23,811 bases of DNA from JALYXS01 sp051003795. GTDB lineage: Bacteria > Acidobacteriota > Terriglobia > Bryobacterales > Bryobacteraceae. The translations under genes and the position numbers were made by a program. The notes below the pieces were generated by a model, which had not been told where the DNA came from, searched no databases, and was given only the letters and a program-made list of their open reading frames with translations. Where the stretch lies: the NCBI GenBank assembly GCA_051003795.1, contig JBPCKZ010000240.1, forward strand, positions 1 through 23,811, given 5' to 3'. Positions 8,561 through 15,766 of the stretch are shown piece after piece (position 1 is the stretch's first letter; each line of letters begins with the position of its first letter).

Positions 8561-9616
8561 ATTCTTCGTGGCATTCCGTGCAAGTCCGACCGCCGTGTCG
8601 ACCAATCCGCGCACCCGCCGGTCGAACCCGCGGAAACGCTGGTCGCGCGTTTGCCCGCGCGCGTACCGGAAATAAATCTGCTGCAAAATCACCGCGAGCT
8701 TGAAAACTCCCAAGACTTCGTAATAGCGAATCCCCGAAACATCGCGTCCCGTTTTTTCGCCATACGACGCCACGATCCCGTCGCGCGTGTACCATCCCGG
8801 TCCAGTCGACACGCTCGCGCGTTCTCCCGCCGACGCGCTTCCCAGCGTCCAGTAACAGAGCGTTAATCCGAGATCCGCCAGCGGATCTCCCACCGTCGCC
8901 ATTTCCCAATCTAGGACCGCCTCAATCCGGCCCGGATCGCTCGCATTCAGCATCACGTTGTCGAGCTTGTAATCGTTATGCACCAGCGTAGCGGGGCCGG
9001 ATACCGGAAGCGCCTCGCCGAGCCAGCGCATCACTGTATCCATTTCCGGTAAGTCTTCCGTCTTCGCGCGATTCCAGCGCTCCGACCATCCGCAGACCTG
9101 CCGTTCCATGAATCCTTGCGCCTTTCCCAGAGCCGCGAGCCCGTGCCGCTCGATATCGATGGCGTGCAGGTCGATCAGGCAATCGAGGAAAGCCCGGCTC
9201 ACGCGCGCTCCCAAATCGGCCTCGCGCTCGAGCGCGGCGGGCATTCGATCGCGAAAAATAAGACCGCGCCGCCGCTCCATCAGAAAGAACGCCGACCCAA
9301 TTACGGCCGCGTCTTCACACAGCAGATAAACGTTCGGAGCCGCGGGAAATAGCGGATGCACCCGGGCCAGAAGCCTGTATTCGCGCGCCATGTCGTGCGC
9401 TTTGGGAGGCACCGGGCCGAGTGGCGCGCGGCGCAGCACGTACTCGCGGTCTCCGGCGCGAACGAGATACGTCAGATTGGAATGACCGCCGGGAAACTGC
9501 TCGAGCGACACGCCCGAATCCGCGCCCTCCACCCGGCCGCGCAAATAGTCCGAAAGCGCGGCGGTATTTATTTCTTCGCCGGGACGCAACGGCGCGGTGT
9601 CCGCTTCCCACTGCAT
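8552..9616 (-). CDS. phosphotransferase family protein (APH fold, ACAD10/11 N-terminal-like)
   Basis: This is a 354-residue protein of the aminoglycoside phosphotransferase/choline kinase superfamily. Visible motifs are the nucleotide loop GGHSNLTYLV (43-52), the Brenner-type catalytic loop HNDYKLDN (His213, Asp215, Asn220), and the metal-binding DWEMATVGDPLADLG (Asp236, Asp244). Such proteins (COG3173) are often found with acyl-CoA dehydrogenases, MDR reductases and thioesterases, and are thought to phosphorylate small hydroxylated molecules such as hydroxyacyl-CoA. A resistance role is unlikely. ATG 9616 lies two bases after the TAA of the upstream oxidoreductase, so translation is probably coupled. 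It is the last gene of the operon. Confidence 0.82.
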   Translation of the reverse strand: MQWEADTAPLRPGEEINTAALSDYLRGRVEGADSGVSLEQFPGGHSNLTYLVRAGDREYVLRRAPLGPVPPKAHDMAREYRLLARVHPLFPAAPNVYLLCEDAAVIGSAFFLMERRRGLIFRDRMPAALEREADLGARVSRAFLDCLIDLHAIDIERHGLAALGKAQGFMERQVCGWSERWNRAKTEDLPEMDTVMRWLGEALPVSGPATLVHNDYKLDNVMLNASDPGRIEAVLDWEMATVGDPLADLGLTLCYWTLGSASAGERASVSTGPGWYTRDGIVASYGEKTGRDVSGIRYYEVLGVFKLAVILQQIYFRYARGQTRDQRFRGFDRRVRGLVDTAVGLARNATKNAG

Positions 9617-9618
9617 CG

Positions 9619-10626
9619 TTACGGCTCGGAAATCCGTACCAGTTGCTTACCGGTGTTCCGCCCCCGCAACATCCCGATGAACGCCGCGGGCGCGTTTTCG
9701 ATTCCTTCGGCGACGGTCTCGCGGTACTTCAGCTTGCCTTCGCGAAGCCATTGGGCCAGCTTTGGAAGCGCTTCTCCGAAACGGTCCTGGTAATCGAAAA
9801 TCAAAAATCCTTCGACACGCGCCCGCTTGACGATCAGCATGGAAAGCAAGCGCGGACCCATCTCCGGTTTTTCGAGATTGTATTGCGAGATCTGGCCGCA
9901 AATCGCGATCCGCGCATTCCGGTTCATGGTTTGAAAAACGGCGTCGGTAATCGCGCCGCCCACGTTGTCGAAGTAGACGTCGATCCCCTCCGGACAAAGC
10001 TCCTGCAGCTTGGCCCGGTAATCCGTTACGGTCTTATAGTTGAACGCGGCGTCGAAGCCAAGCTCGTGGATCAGGTAATCGACCTTGTCGTCCGCGCCGG
10101 CGATGCCCACCACGCGGCAGCCAAGAATTTTCGCGATCTGCCCCGCCAGCGAACCGACGGCGCCCGCCGCGCCGGACACGAGCACCGTTTCGCCCGCTTT
10201 CGGTTGGCCGATATCGAGCAGCCCGAAGTATGCCGTGAGCCCGGGCATGCCGAGCAGGCCCAGAGCGGTTGAGATGGGCGCGAGATTCGGATCGACTTTG
10301 AACAGGCCCTTGCCGTCCGAGACCGCGTACTGCCGCCATCCGAACATTCCACTAACGACTTCGCCAACGGCAAATTGCGGATTACGCGACTGTTCGACGC
10401 GCCCCACGGCTCCGCCGCCCATCACTTCGCCGATCTCCACCGGAGCCGCATAAGATTTCGCGGCGCTCATCCGCCCGCGCATGTAGGGATCGAGCGAGAG
10501 GTAAATCTCGCGCACCAGTATCTGGCCGTCCTGAAGCTCCGGCACGGCCGCGTCGACCATTCGAAAATCCGATTCCTTAGGAAATCCCGTCGGACGGGAG
10601 GCGAGCGTGATCTGTTTGTTGGTCAT
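9619..10626 (-). CDS. NADP-dependent MDR oxidoreductase (leukotriene B4 dehydrogenase / CurA type)
   Basis: The protein has 335 residues from ATG 10626. A GAGGGAG ribosome site lies just upstream, and the start overlaps the hotdog-gene stop as ATGA. A longer in-frame start at 10704 would lie inside that gene. SLDPYMRGRM (44-53) is diagnostic of the PTGR/CurA branch of zinc-independent medium-chain reductases. The Rossmann loop SGAAGAVGS (151-159) and DVYFDNVGG are also present. Family members reduce the double bond of alpha,beta-unsaturated aldehydes, ketones or enoyl compounds with NADPH in the cytosol. The neighbouring thioesterase and phosphotransferase suggest fatty-acyl or unsaturated carbonyl metabolism; the substrate is unknown. 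Confidence 0.88.
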   Translation of the reverse strand: MTNKQITLASRPTGFPKESDFRMVDAAVPELQDGQILVREIYLSLDPYMRGRMSAAKSYAAPVEIGEVMGGGAVGRVEQSRNPQFAVGEVVSGMFGWRQYAVSDGKGLFKVDPNLAPISTALGLLGMPGLTAYFGLLDIGQPKAGETVLVSGAAGAVGSLAGQIAKILGCRVVGIAGADDKVDYLIHELGFDAAFNYKTVTDYRAKLQELCPEGIDVYFDNVGGAITDAVFQTMNRNARIAICGQISQYNLEKPEMGPRLLSMLIVKRARVEGFLIFDYQDRFGEALPKLAQWLREGKLKYRETVAEGIENAPAAFIGMLRGRNTGKQLVRISEP

Positions 10627-11051
10627 GCTCCCTCCGCGACGGAATCGGGCAATAGCATGTAGGTCACCAGCGCCGCCGAGACCAGGCGTTTGCGATCGTC
10701 GCACAAATCGACGCGGCCCACGCAGAGCGTCTTGCCCGTGCGAATGAGATGGGCGCGCGCCACGATCTTCCCGTGCTCAACCGGCAGAAAATAATTAACC
10801 TTCATTTCGACCGTAGTGGCTTTACGCTTACCCTCGAAATGGTTCACGACCGCTATGCCGACCGCCGCATCGGCCATGGTCGCGGTGACACCGCCGTGAA
10901 GCACGCCTAGGGCGTTGCGAAGATCGTCGCGAACGGGACATTCGATGGTAACGCCATCGCGATGCCGGCGCGCGATGCGCAAGCCGACCAGCCGGTTGAA
11001 CGGCATCCGGCCGACGATGGAGTTGAGATGGCGCAGCGTGAAGGCCGGCAA
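10623..11051 (-). CDS. hotdog-fold thioesterase (PaaI-like)
   Basis: This 142-residue protein uses a TTG start at 11051, three bases after the TGA of the SRPBCC gene; the family's usual N-terminus (HLNSIVGRMPFNRLVGLR) supports it over ATG 11006. The hotdog motif NALGVLHGGVTATMADAA covers residues 46-63, with the HGG turn at 52-54 and Asp61, a typical PaaI/YbgC-like active site that hydrolyses acyl-CoA or aryl-CoA thioesters. The end of the gene overlaps the next start by four bases (ATGA), so the two are translationally coupled. Function as a thioesterase is likely; the acyl group is unknown. Confidence 0.85.
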   Translation of the reverse strand: MPAFTLRHLNSIVGRMPFNRLVGLRIARRHRDGVTIECPVRDDLRNALGVLHGGVTATMADAAVGIAVVNHFEGKRKATTVEMKVNYFLPVEHGKIVARAHLIRTGKTLCVGRVDLCDDRKRLVSAALVTYMLLPDSVAEGA

Positions 11052-11054
11052 TGG

Positions 11055-11459
11055 TCATGCCACGACGAAGCGATGGAAGATGGCTTCGAGCGCGCGCTCC
11101 ATCTCTTCCAAAATCTTCTCGCCGCTTTCCGGGCGCCCCGAATGAAAAGTCAACTCCATCGTCACTTCCGAAAGAGAGGGAGTCACGTCGCCTGAATGAA
11201 CCTTCAGCCACCCGTGATAGTGACGATCGCCCTCCGATCCCCAATCGATTCGCCGTTGCGCCGCGTCCACGCGGAAAAAACCTTCGGCCTGGTAATCGTG
11301 CCCGTTCACGCGGCCTTGAACGCGAATGCGGCCATCCGCCAACGGTTCGGCGAGCTGAACGGTTGGCGCGTATTGCGGCAGATTATTCGGATCGGAAATA
11401 AATCCGAACACGGTGTCCGGATCCACTTCCATCGAGATGGTGCGCTCGTAGGTACTCAT
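11055..11459 (-). CDS. SRPBCC (START/Bet v1-like) family protein
   Basis: This is a 134-residue protein. Its opening (YERTISMEVDPDTVFGFISD) is the first strand and helix pair of the SRPBCC fold, a ligand-binding pocket found in polyketide cyclases and aromatase/cyclase-like or CoxG-like proteins. A central strand series with GRIRVQGRVNGHDYQAEGFF and a long C-terminal helix (GEKILEEMERALEAIFHRFV) complete the domain. The length is normal for a single-domain member. It lies 31 bases after the RNB nuclease gene and directly before the thioesterase. A role in binding a hydrophobic small molecule is likely; enzymatic activity cannot be predicted. Confidence 0.78.
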   Translation of the reverse strand: MSTYERTISMEVDPDTVFGFISDPNNLPQYAPTVQLAEPLADGRIRVQGRVNGHDYQAEGFFRVDAAQRRIDWGSEGDRHYHGWLKVHSGDVTPSLSEVTMELTFHSGRPESGEKILEEMERALEAIFHRFVVA

Positions 11460-11490
11460 CCCAATATTCTCGCTCAGCAGCCCGGTCTAC

Positions 11491-12951
11491 TTATCGCTCG
11501 AAATCGATGAATCCGCGCTGCACATCGGTGTGGACCAGTTTCACCTGCACCACGTCTCCGACGTCCACAACCTCTTCGCCGCGCATTAAGCGGCCTTCAA
11601 CCGCGGGATCGAGCACGCGCACAAACGTCCCCTTCGGCGTGACTCCGGTGACAACGGCGCGAAAGCTCTGGCCGATCCGCGATTGCAGCGCCGCCGCCGC
11701 GATCCGTTTCGCCATCGTCCGCTCGACCTTGCGCGCCGCGTCTTCTTTCAACGTGCAATTGCGCGCGATGCCCGCGAGTTCGTCGTCCGAATAAGGCGGC
11801 GGCTGGTTTGCGATTGCGGCTTTCAGCGCCGCTTTCAAAAGGCGCTGCGTAACCAGATCCGCGAAGCGGCGATTCGGCGCCGTCGAGTGCGTATAATCGT
11901 GCACGGCCAATCCGAAATGTCCCTGCTCCGAATCGCCGGGCCGGTCGAGCACATACTCGCCCGGCCCCATCAACTTCACCACGGCGAGCGAGAGATCGGC
12001 GGAATGCATCGGATCGGCTGCCTTGCGCTTCAACAAGAACGCGTTCAGAGCCCCGGAATCCGGGGCTGCCGGCAGTTTCTCCCCCAGCTTGGCCGCGAGT
12101 TCGACGATACGCGGCCACCTTTCCGGCGTCTTTACCACGCGCCGGATCGAAGAAGCGTTCCGCTCGAGCAGCATTCTCGCGGTCACGCCGTTGGCGGCGA
12201 TCATGAAGTCCTCGATCAACTCGCTCGCGCGATTCTTGCGCACCGATTCGATTCCCATGACATGCCCGTTCTCAAGAACGGCTTGCGTTTCGATGCTATC
12301 GATATTCAACGCTCCCGACCGGTAGCGGGCGGCGCGCAGAATCTGCGCCGCCTCATCTTGCAGCTTCAACTGTTCTTGAAGTTCGGACGATGCAGCGACT
12401 TTGGGCGGTGCTTGCGACGTTCCTTCGAGCCAACCGCCAACACCGTTGTAAGTAAGCTGCGCGCGATTGCGGACCAGCGCCGGATAGACGTCGCTCGATT
12501 CAATCGACGCGTCCTTCGCGACTGCCATTTCCACTACCATGCATGCGCGGTCGGTATTTTCGAGAAGTGAAGTAATACCGGTCGAGAGCTCGTCCGGAAT
12601 CATCGAAAAGTTCTTCACGCCCGTGTAGACCGTAGTGGTTTGGGCGGCCGCATGCACGTCGATCGGAGAGCCTTTCGGCACCGATGCGTCCACGTCGGCG
12701 ATGCCAATCAGAACGCGAATGCTCCCGCCGGGCAGTCGCTCCGCAAATTCGATCTGGTCGAGATCGCGGGACGTGTCGTTGTCGATCGAAGACCAGAGCA
12801 GGCCGCGCAGATCGCGGGAATCGGACGGTATTGGCGCGGGATTCACCTGCAACGCCGCCGCTTGTTGACGCGCTTCGGGCGGGAAGTCCGGCTCGAAGCC
12901 GTTATCGATCATTTCCTGCCGGGCGGCGGCTTTCAGATCGAAACTAAACAT
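11491..12951 (-). CDS. RNase II/R-type ribonuclease with RNB and C-terminal S1 domains
   Basis: This protein has 486 residues from ATG 12951, which overlaps the stop of a 44-residue gene as ATGTTTAG; an upstream frame to 13017 would run through that gene. The RNB catalytic motif is IDNDTSRDLDQ at 56-66. Asp57, Asp63 and Asp65 match E. coli RNase II Asp201, 207 and 209, while Asp210 is replaced by Gln66. HDYTHSTAPNRRFADLVTQR is the second RNB signature, in the variant I associate with Deinococcus RNase II-like enzymes. The last 80 or so residues (GQSFRAVVTGVTPKGTFVRV, then a DVGDVVQVKL strand) form an S1 RNA-binding domain. The N-terminal cold-shock domains of classical RNase II/R are absent. 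It should degrade single-stranded RNA from the 3' end in the cytoplasm. Confidence 0.87.
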   Translation of the reverse strand: MFSFDLKAAARQEMIDNGFEPDFPPEARQQAAALQVNPAPIPSDSRDLRGLLWSSIDNDTSRDLDQIEFAERLPGGSIRVLIGIADVDASVPKGSPIDVHAAAQTTTVYTGVKNFSMIPDELSTGITSLLENTDRACMVVEMAVAKDASIESSDVYPALVRNRAQLTYNGVGGWLEGTSQAPPKVAASSELQEQLKLQDEAAQILRAARYRSGALNIDSIETQAVLENGHVMGIESVRKNRASELIEDFMIAANGVTARMLLERNASSIRRVVKTPERWPRIVELAAKLGEKLPAAPDSGALNAFLLKRKAADPMHSADLSLAVVKLMGPGEYVLDRPGDSEQGHFGLAVHDYTHSTAPNRRFADLVTQRLLKAALKAAIANQPPPYSDDELAGIARNCTLKEDAARKVERTMAKRIAAAALQSRIGQSFRAVVTGVTPKGTFVRVLDPAVEGRLMRGEEVVDVGDVVQVKLVHTDVQRGFIDFER

Positions 12952-13078
12952 TCGTACCTGGCCGCCATCTGGCCAATCCAGGTATCGCCGACTGCGCCAT
13001 CCGCTCGGCCTTGACATGGTCGATCTTCAACTCGCCCAAAGGCATTCCGCAACTTTGGCAGCGCGCTTGATCGTTCAT
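12944..13078 (-). CDS. 44-residue protein with half of a zinc ribbon (CQSCGMPL), overlapping the RNB nuclease gene
   Basis: ATG 13078 is preceded by a strong GGAGGGAAG ribosome site, and the frame runs 44 codons to TAG 12944. The last 8 bases overlap the nuclease start (ATGTTTAG), so the two are probably translated in a coupled way. Residues 7-14 (CQSCGMPL) match the first cysteine pair of the small 'CQSCGMPL' zinc-ribbon family. The second cysteine pair of that family is missing: the tail (about 27 residues, ending RWRPGTNV) has no Cys. It is either a truncated zinc ribbon kept as a leader peptide for the nuclease or a short protein that binds metal as a dimer. The ribosome site and overlap make translation likely. 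Confidence 0.6.
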   Translation of the reverse strand: MNDQARCQSCGMPLGELKIDHVKAERMAQSAIPGLARWRPGTNV

Positions 13079-13098
13079 CTTCCCTCCAAACTCTGCAA

Positions 13099-13128
13099 AT
13101 CATACCATCCAAAATTATGAGAAAATAA
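13099..13128 (-). promoter_or_regulatory. possible sigma70-type promoter of the RNB operon
   Basis: In the 62-base divergent gap the minus strand reads TTATTT (13128-13123), an 18-base spacer, then TATGAT (13104-13099), about 20 bases before ATG 13078. The hexamers match the -35 box weakly and the -10 box well. The AT-rich gap must also hold the promoter of the plus-strand cytochrome gene. Confidence 0.35.
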
Positions 13129-13140
13129 GAATCACTTACA

Positions 13141-15723
13141 ATGCGATTCGTCGCAACCTGCCTCGTACTCTACACCACCGCCTTTGCCGCGGACTCGAGC
13201 GACGCCTTCGAAATGCGCGTCCGCCCCGTTCTGGCGCAAAAATGCCTAAGCTGTCACGGCGACGCGAAGATGGGCGACCTGCAGCTGGATTCGCGCGAGC
13301 ACATGATAAAGGGTGGAAAATCGGGCGCGGCCATCGTGCCGGGCGACCCCGAAAAAAGCAACCTGGTTCAAGCCATCCGCTATTCCGGCGCCCGCAAAAT
13401 GCCGCCATCCGGCAAGCTGAAAGACGAAGAGATTCAAGCGCTCGAAGCGTGGATCAAAGCCGGCGCGCCCTGGCCGGATACTTCGAAGATCACGGCCGCG
13501 AAAGCCCCCGCCTACGTCATTACGTCCGAGCAGCGTAACTATTGGGCGTTCCGTCCCATAGCCAATCCGCTCGTTCCCGAAGTTAGCGATAAGAAGTGGG
13601 CGCGGACCGAGATCGATCGTTTTATTCTGGCCAAGCTCGAAGCGAATCGCTTGAAGCCGGACTTGGCCGCCGATACCCGCGCGCTCATCCGGCGCGCCAC
13701 CTTCGATCTCATCGGCTTGCCGCCGACTCCCGAAGAGGTGGATGCGTTTACGCGCGACCGCTCGCCCGACGCCTTCGCGAAGGTAATCGATCGCCTGCTG
13801 GCCTCCCCGCGTTACGGCGAGCGTTGGGGCCGCTACTGGCTCGACATCGCGCGCTACTCCGACGACAAGCTCAATTCGACCAAGGAAGAACCCTACGCCA
13901 ACTCGTTCCGCTATCGCGATTGGGTCATCCAAGCGTTTAACGACGACATGCCGTACGACCAGTTCGTCAAAGCGCAGATTGCGGGCGACCTGCTGCCGGA
14001 CAAGCAAAAATACGAGGCGGGTTTGGGATTCTATGCATTGAGTCCCGAGTTTCAGGACGACCGCGTCGACGCGACGACGCGTGGTTTCCTGGCCCTCACC
14101 GTCGCCTGCGCGCAATGCCACGATCACAAGTACGATCCGATTCCGGCAAAAGATTACTACTCGCTGCTCGGGATTTTTAATAACACGAAACTCTCCGAAA
14201 TTCCGCTCGCGCCCAAACCGGTGGTGGATGCATTTCAGAGCCGGCAGAAGAAAATCGACTCGCAACAGAAAGCCCTCGAGGATTTCGTAAAAGCTCAAAG
14301 CGCGCAACTCGGCGAGATTCTGGCTTCGCGGACTTCGGCTTATATGATCGCCACGGTGGACGGCAAAGCCGGGACGCTCGATACCGAAACGCTCAAGAAC
14401 TGGACTGCGTACCTGGCGAAACCGGATAAAGATCGTCCCTTTCTCAAAGCGTGGTTCGAGGCGCGTAAACGCAATGCCGATACCGTCGAGCTGAAGAAGA
14501 TTGCGGACGAGTTCCAGGCAACCATTCTCGCGATCGATGCCGAGAAGGTACTCATCGACGACAAGAACCACATCACGCTCGGCATCGATCCGGACCGGAG
14601 CAAGCTTTCGAGCGCCAGCCTGATTTCGATTGAGCGCAACAAATTCGTGCTCTGGGAGGATCTGTTCGGGCCCAAAGGAATTTTGCACTACGGCGATCCG
14701 AAAATCGATCGCTTCCTCTCGGGCGAGTGGAAGAACCACCTCGAAAACATGCGCGCCGATCTCGCCGCTTCGAAGCGCGATCTTCCGCCGCAGTATCCAT
14801 TTCTGCACGCCATCGAAGATGTTGCCAAGCCGCGCGAACAGCGCGTGTGGATTCGCGGCAGTCGCGACAATCCGGGCGAACCCGCGCCGCCACATTTTAT
14901 TTCGATCCTTAGCACTGGCGAGCCCCGGCCCTTCACGAAGGGCAGCGGCCGGCTTGAACTTGCCGAAGCTATCGTGAATCCGGCAAACCCGCTGACTGCC
15001 CGCGTGATTGTCAATCGAATATGGCAGCATCACTTCGGACAGGGTATCGTGCGCACGCCGAGCAATTTCGGTAAACAGGGCGAACCGCCAACCCATCCCG
15101 AGCTGCTCGACTATCTCGCCACGCGATTCATGCGCGAAGGCTGGTCCATCAAAAAATTGCACCGCGAGTTGATGCTCACTTCGACCTATCGGTTGAGCGG
15201 AGAGAATTCGGAACGAAACTATGCCGCCGACCCGGAGAACAAGCTTCTGTGGCGCGCGAATGAGCGGCGGCTCGACGCCGAAGCTCTGCGCGATTCGCTG
15301 CTCTATGTGACCGGCAATCTCGACTGCCAGGAGGGCGGACTGGCGCAGCCGTTTACCGCGGAGAACCGCCGCCGCACGGTGTACGGATTCATCAGCCGCA
15401 AGAAGCTCGACGGCATTTTGGCCCTTTTCGATTTTCCGAATCCGAATAATACAAGCGAGCAGCGCATGGAGACAAACGTCCCTCTGCAGCGGCTTTTTTT
15501 TCTGAATAGCGATTTTGTGATGACGCGGTCGAAAGCGCTGGCCGAATTGTTGAGCGGCGGCGACGGGGCAAAAATCGACCAAGCCTATCGGCGTCTTTAC
15601 CAGCGCGCGCCGACGGCCGAAGAACGCAAGCTGGGCCGGGAGTTTTTGCGGCAGACGAAAGAAGCGTGGCCACAGTACGCGCAAGTGCTGTTGAGCTCCA
15701 ATGAGTTTAGTTTTATAAGGTGA
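13141..15723 (+). CDS. secreted PSCyt1-DUF1549-DUF1553 (cytochrome c plus PSCyt2/PSD1) protein
   Basis: This 860-residue protein has a short signal peptide (LVLYTTAFAA). Residues about 23-115 form a Planctomycete-type cytochrome c domain with CLSCH (35-39) as haem site and KMPPSGKL as likely distal Met. Residues about 150-350 are DUF1549/PSCyt2 (EIDRFILAKLEANRLKP, LIGLPPTPEEVDAF, RYGERWGRYWLDIARYSDD) and contain a second CAQCH (323-327). Residues about 600-830 are DUF1553/PSD1 (ARVIVNRIWQHHFGQGIV, HRELMLTSTYRLSG, LDAEALRDSLL). The length fits full-size members. Such proteins are exported, probably bind one or two haems, and are proposed to help in polysaccharide breakdown, without biochemical proof. 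No clear ribosome site precedes ATG 13141. It forms a pair with the downstream DUF1501 gene. Confidence 0.9.
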   Translation: MRFVATCLVLYTTAFAADSSDAFEMRVRPVLAQKCLSCHGDAKMGDLQLDSREHMIKGGKSGAAIVPGDPEKSNLVQAIRYSGARKMPPSGKLKDEEIQALEAWIKAGAPWPDTSKITAAKAPAYVITSEQRNYWAFRPIANPLVPEVSDKKWARTEIDRFILAKLEANRLKPDLAADTRALIRRATFDLIGLPPTPEEVDAFTRDRSPDAFAKVIDRLLASPRYGERWGRYWLDIARYSDDKLNSTKEEPYANSFRYRDWVIQAFNDDMPYDQFVKAQIAGDLLPDKQKYEAGLGFYALSPEFQDDRVDATTRGFLALTVACAQCHDHKYDPIPAKDYYSLLGIFNNTKLSEIPLAPKPVVDAFQSRQKKIDSQQKALEDFVKAQSAQLGEILASRTSAYMIATVDGKAGTLDTETLKNWTAYLAKPDKDRPFLKAWFEARKRNADTVELKKIADEFQATILAIDAEKVLIDDKNHITLGIDPDRSKLSSASLISIERNKFVLWEDLFGPKGILHYGDPKIDRFLSGEWKNHLENMRADLAASKRDLPPQYPFLHAIEDVAKPREQRVWIRGSRDNPGEPAPPHFISILSTGEPRPFTKGSGRLELAEAIVNPANPLTARVIVNRIWQHHFGQGIVRTPSNFGKQGEPPTHPELLDYLATRFMREGWSIKKLHRELMLTSTYRLSGENSERNYAADPENKLLWRANERRLDAEALRDSLLYVTGNLDCQEGGLAQPFTAENRRRTVYGFISRKKLDGILALFDFPNPNNTSEQRMETNVPLQRLFFLNSDFVMTRSKALAELLSGGDGAKIDQAYRRLYQRAPTAEERKLGREFLRQTKEAWPQYAQVLLSSNEFSFIR

Positions 15724-15765
15724 CCAAGTTGAGCTCCAATGAGTTTAGTTTTATAAGGTGACCAA
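15690..15765 (+). repeat. exact 38-bp tandem direct duplication at the PSD1/DUF1501 junction
   Basis: Bases 15690-15727 and 15728-15765 are identical (each begins GTTGAGCTCC and ends GGTGACCAA). The first copy contains the last codons and TGA stop of the cytochrome/DUF1553 gene. The second carries the AAGG ribosome site for the DUF1501 gene. Collapsing one copy leaves the stop six bases before ATG 15767, a typical coupled junction. The duplication therefore moved the second gene 38 bases away without changing either protein. Perfect identity suggests it is recent. Confidence 0.95.
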
Positions 15766-15766
15766 T

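Noticed and set aside
8455..8583. A 43-residue N-terminal extension of the DUF1800 protein
   Set aside because: The ribosome site and signal peptide both point to ATG 8454, and the extension would run through the phosphotransferase stop and the possible terminator.
8552..9616. Antibiotic resistance by an aminoglycoside phosphotransferase
   Set aside because: The APH fold is shared, but the gene context (thioesterase, reductase, SRPBCC) and the ACAD10/11-like motifs fit metabolism of acyl or hydroxyacyl compounds better.
11683..12570. A 295-codon plus-strand frame opposite the RNB nuclease
   Set aside because: It is an Arg-rich antisense shadow, and the minus strand has the RNB and S1 signatures.
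13246..15684. A very long (812-codon) minus-strand frame opposite the cytochrome/DUF1553 gene
   Set aside because: It mirrors the real gene's codon pattern. The plus strand shows haem sites and DUF1549/DUF1553 motifs, and the minus translation shows no domain.
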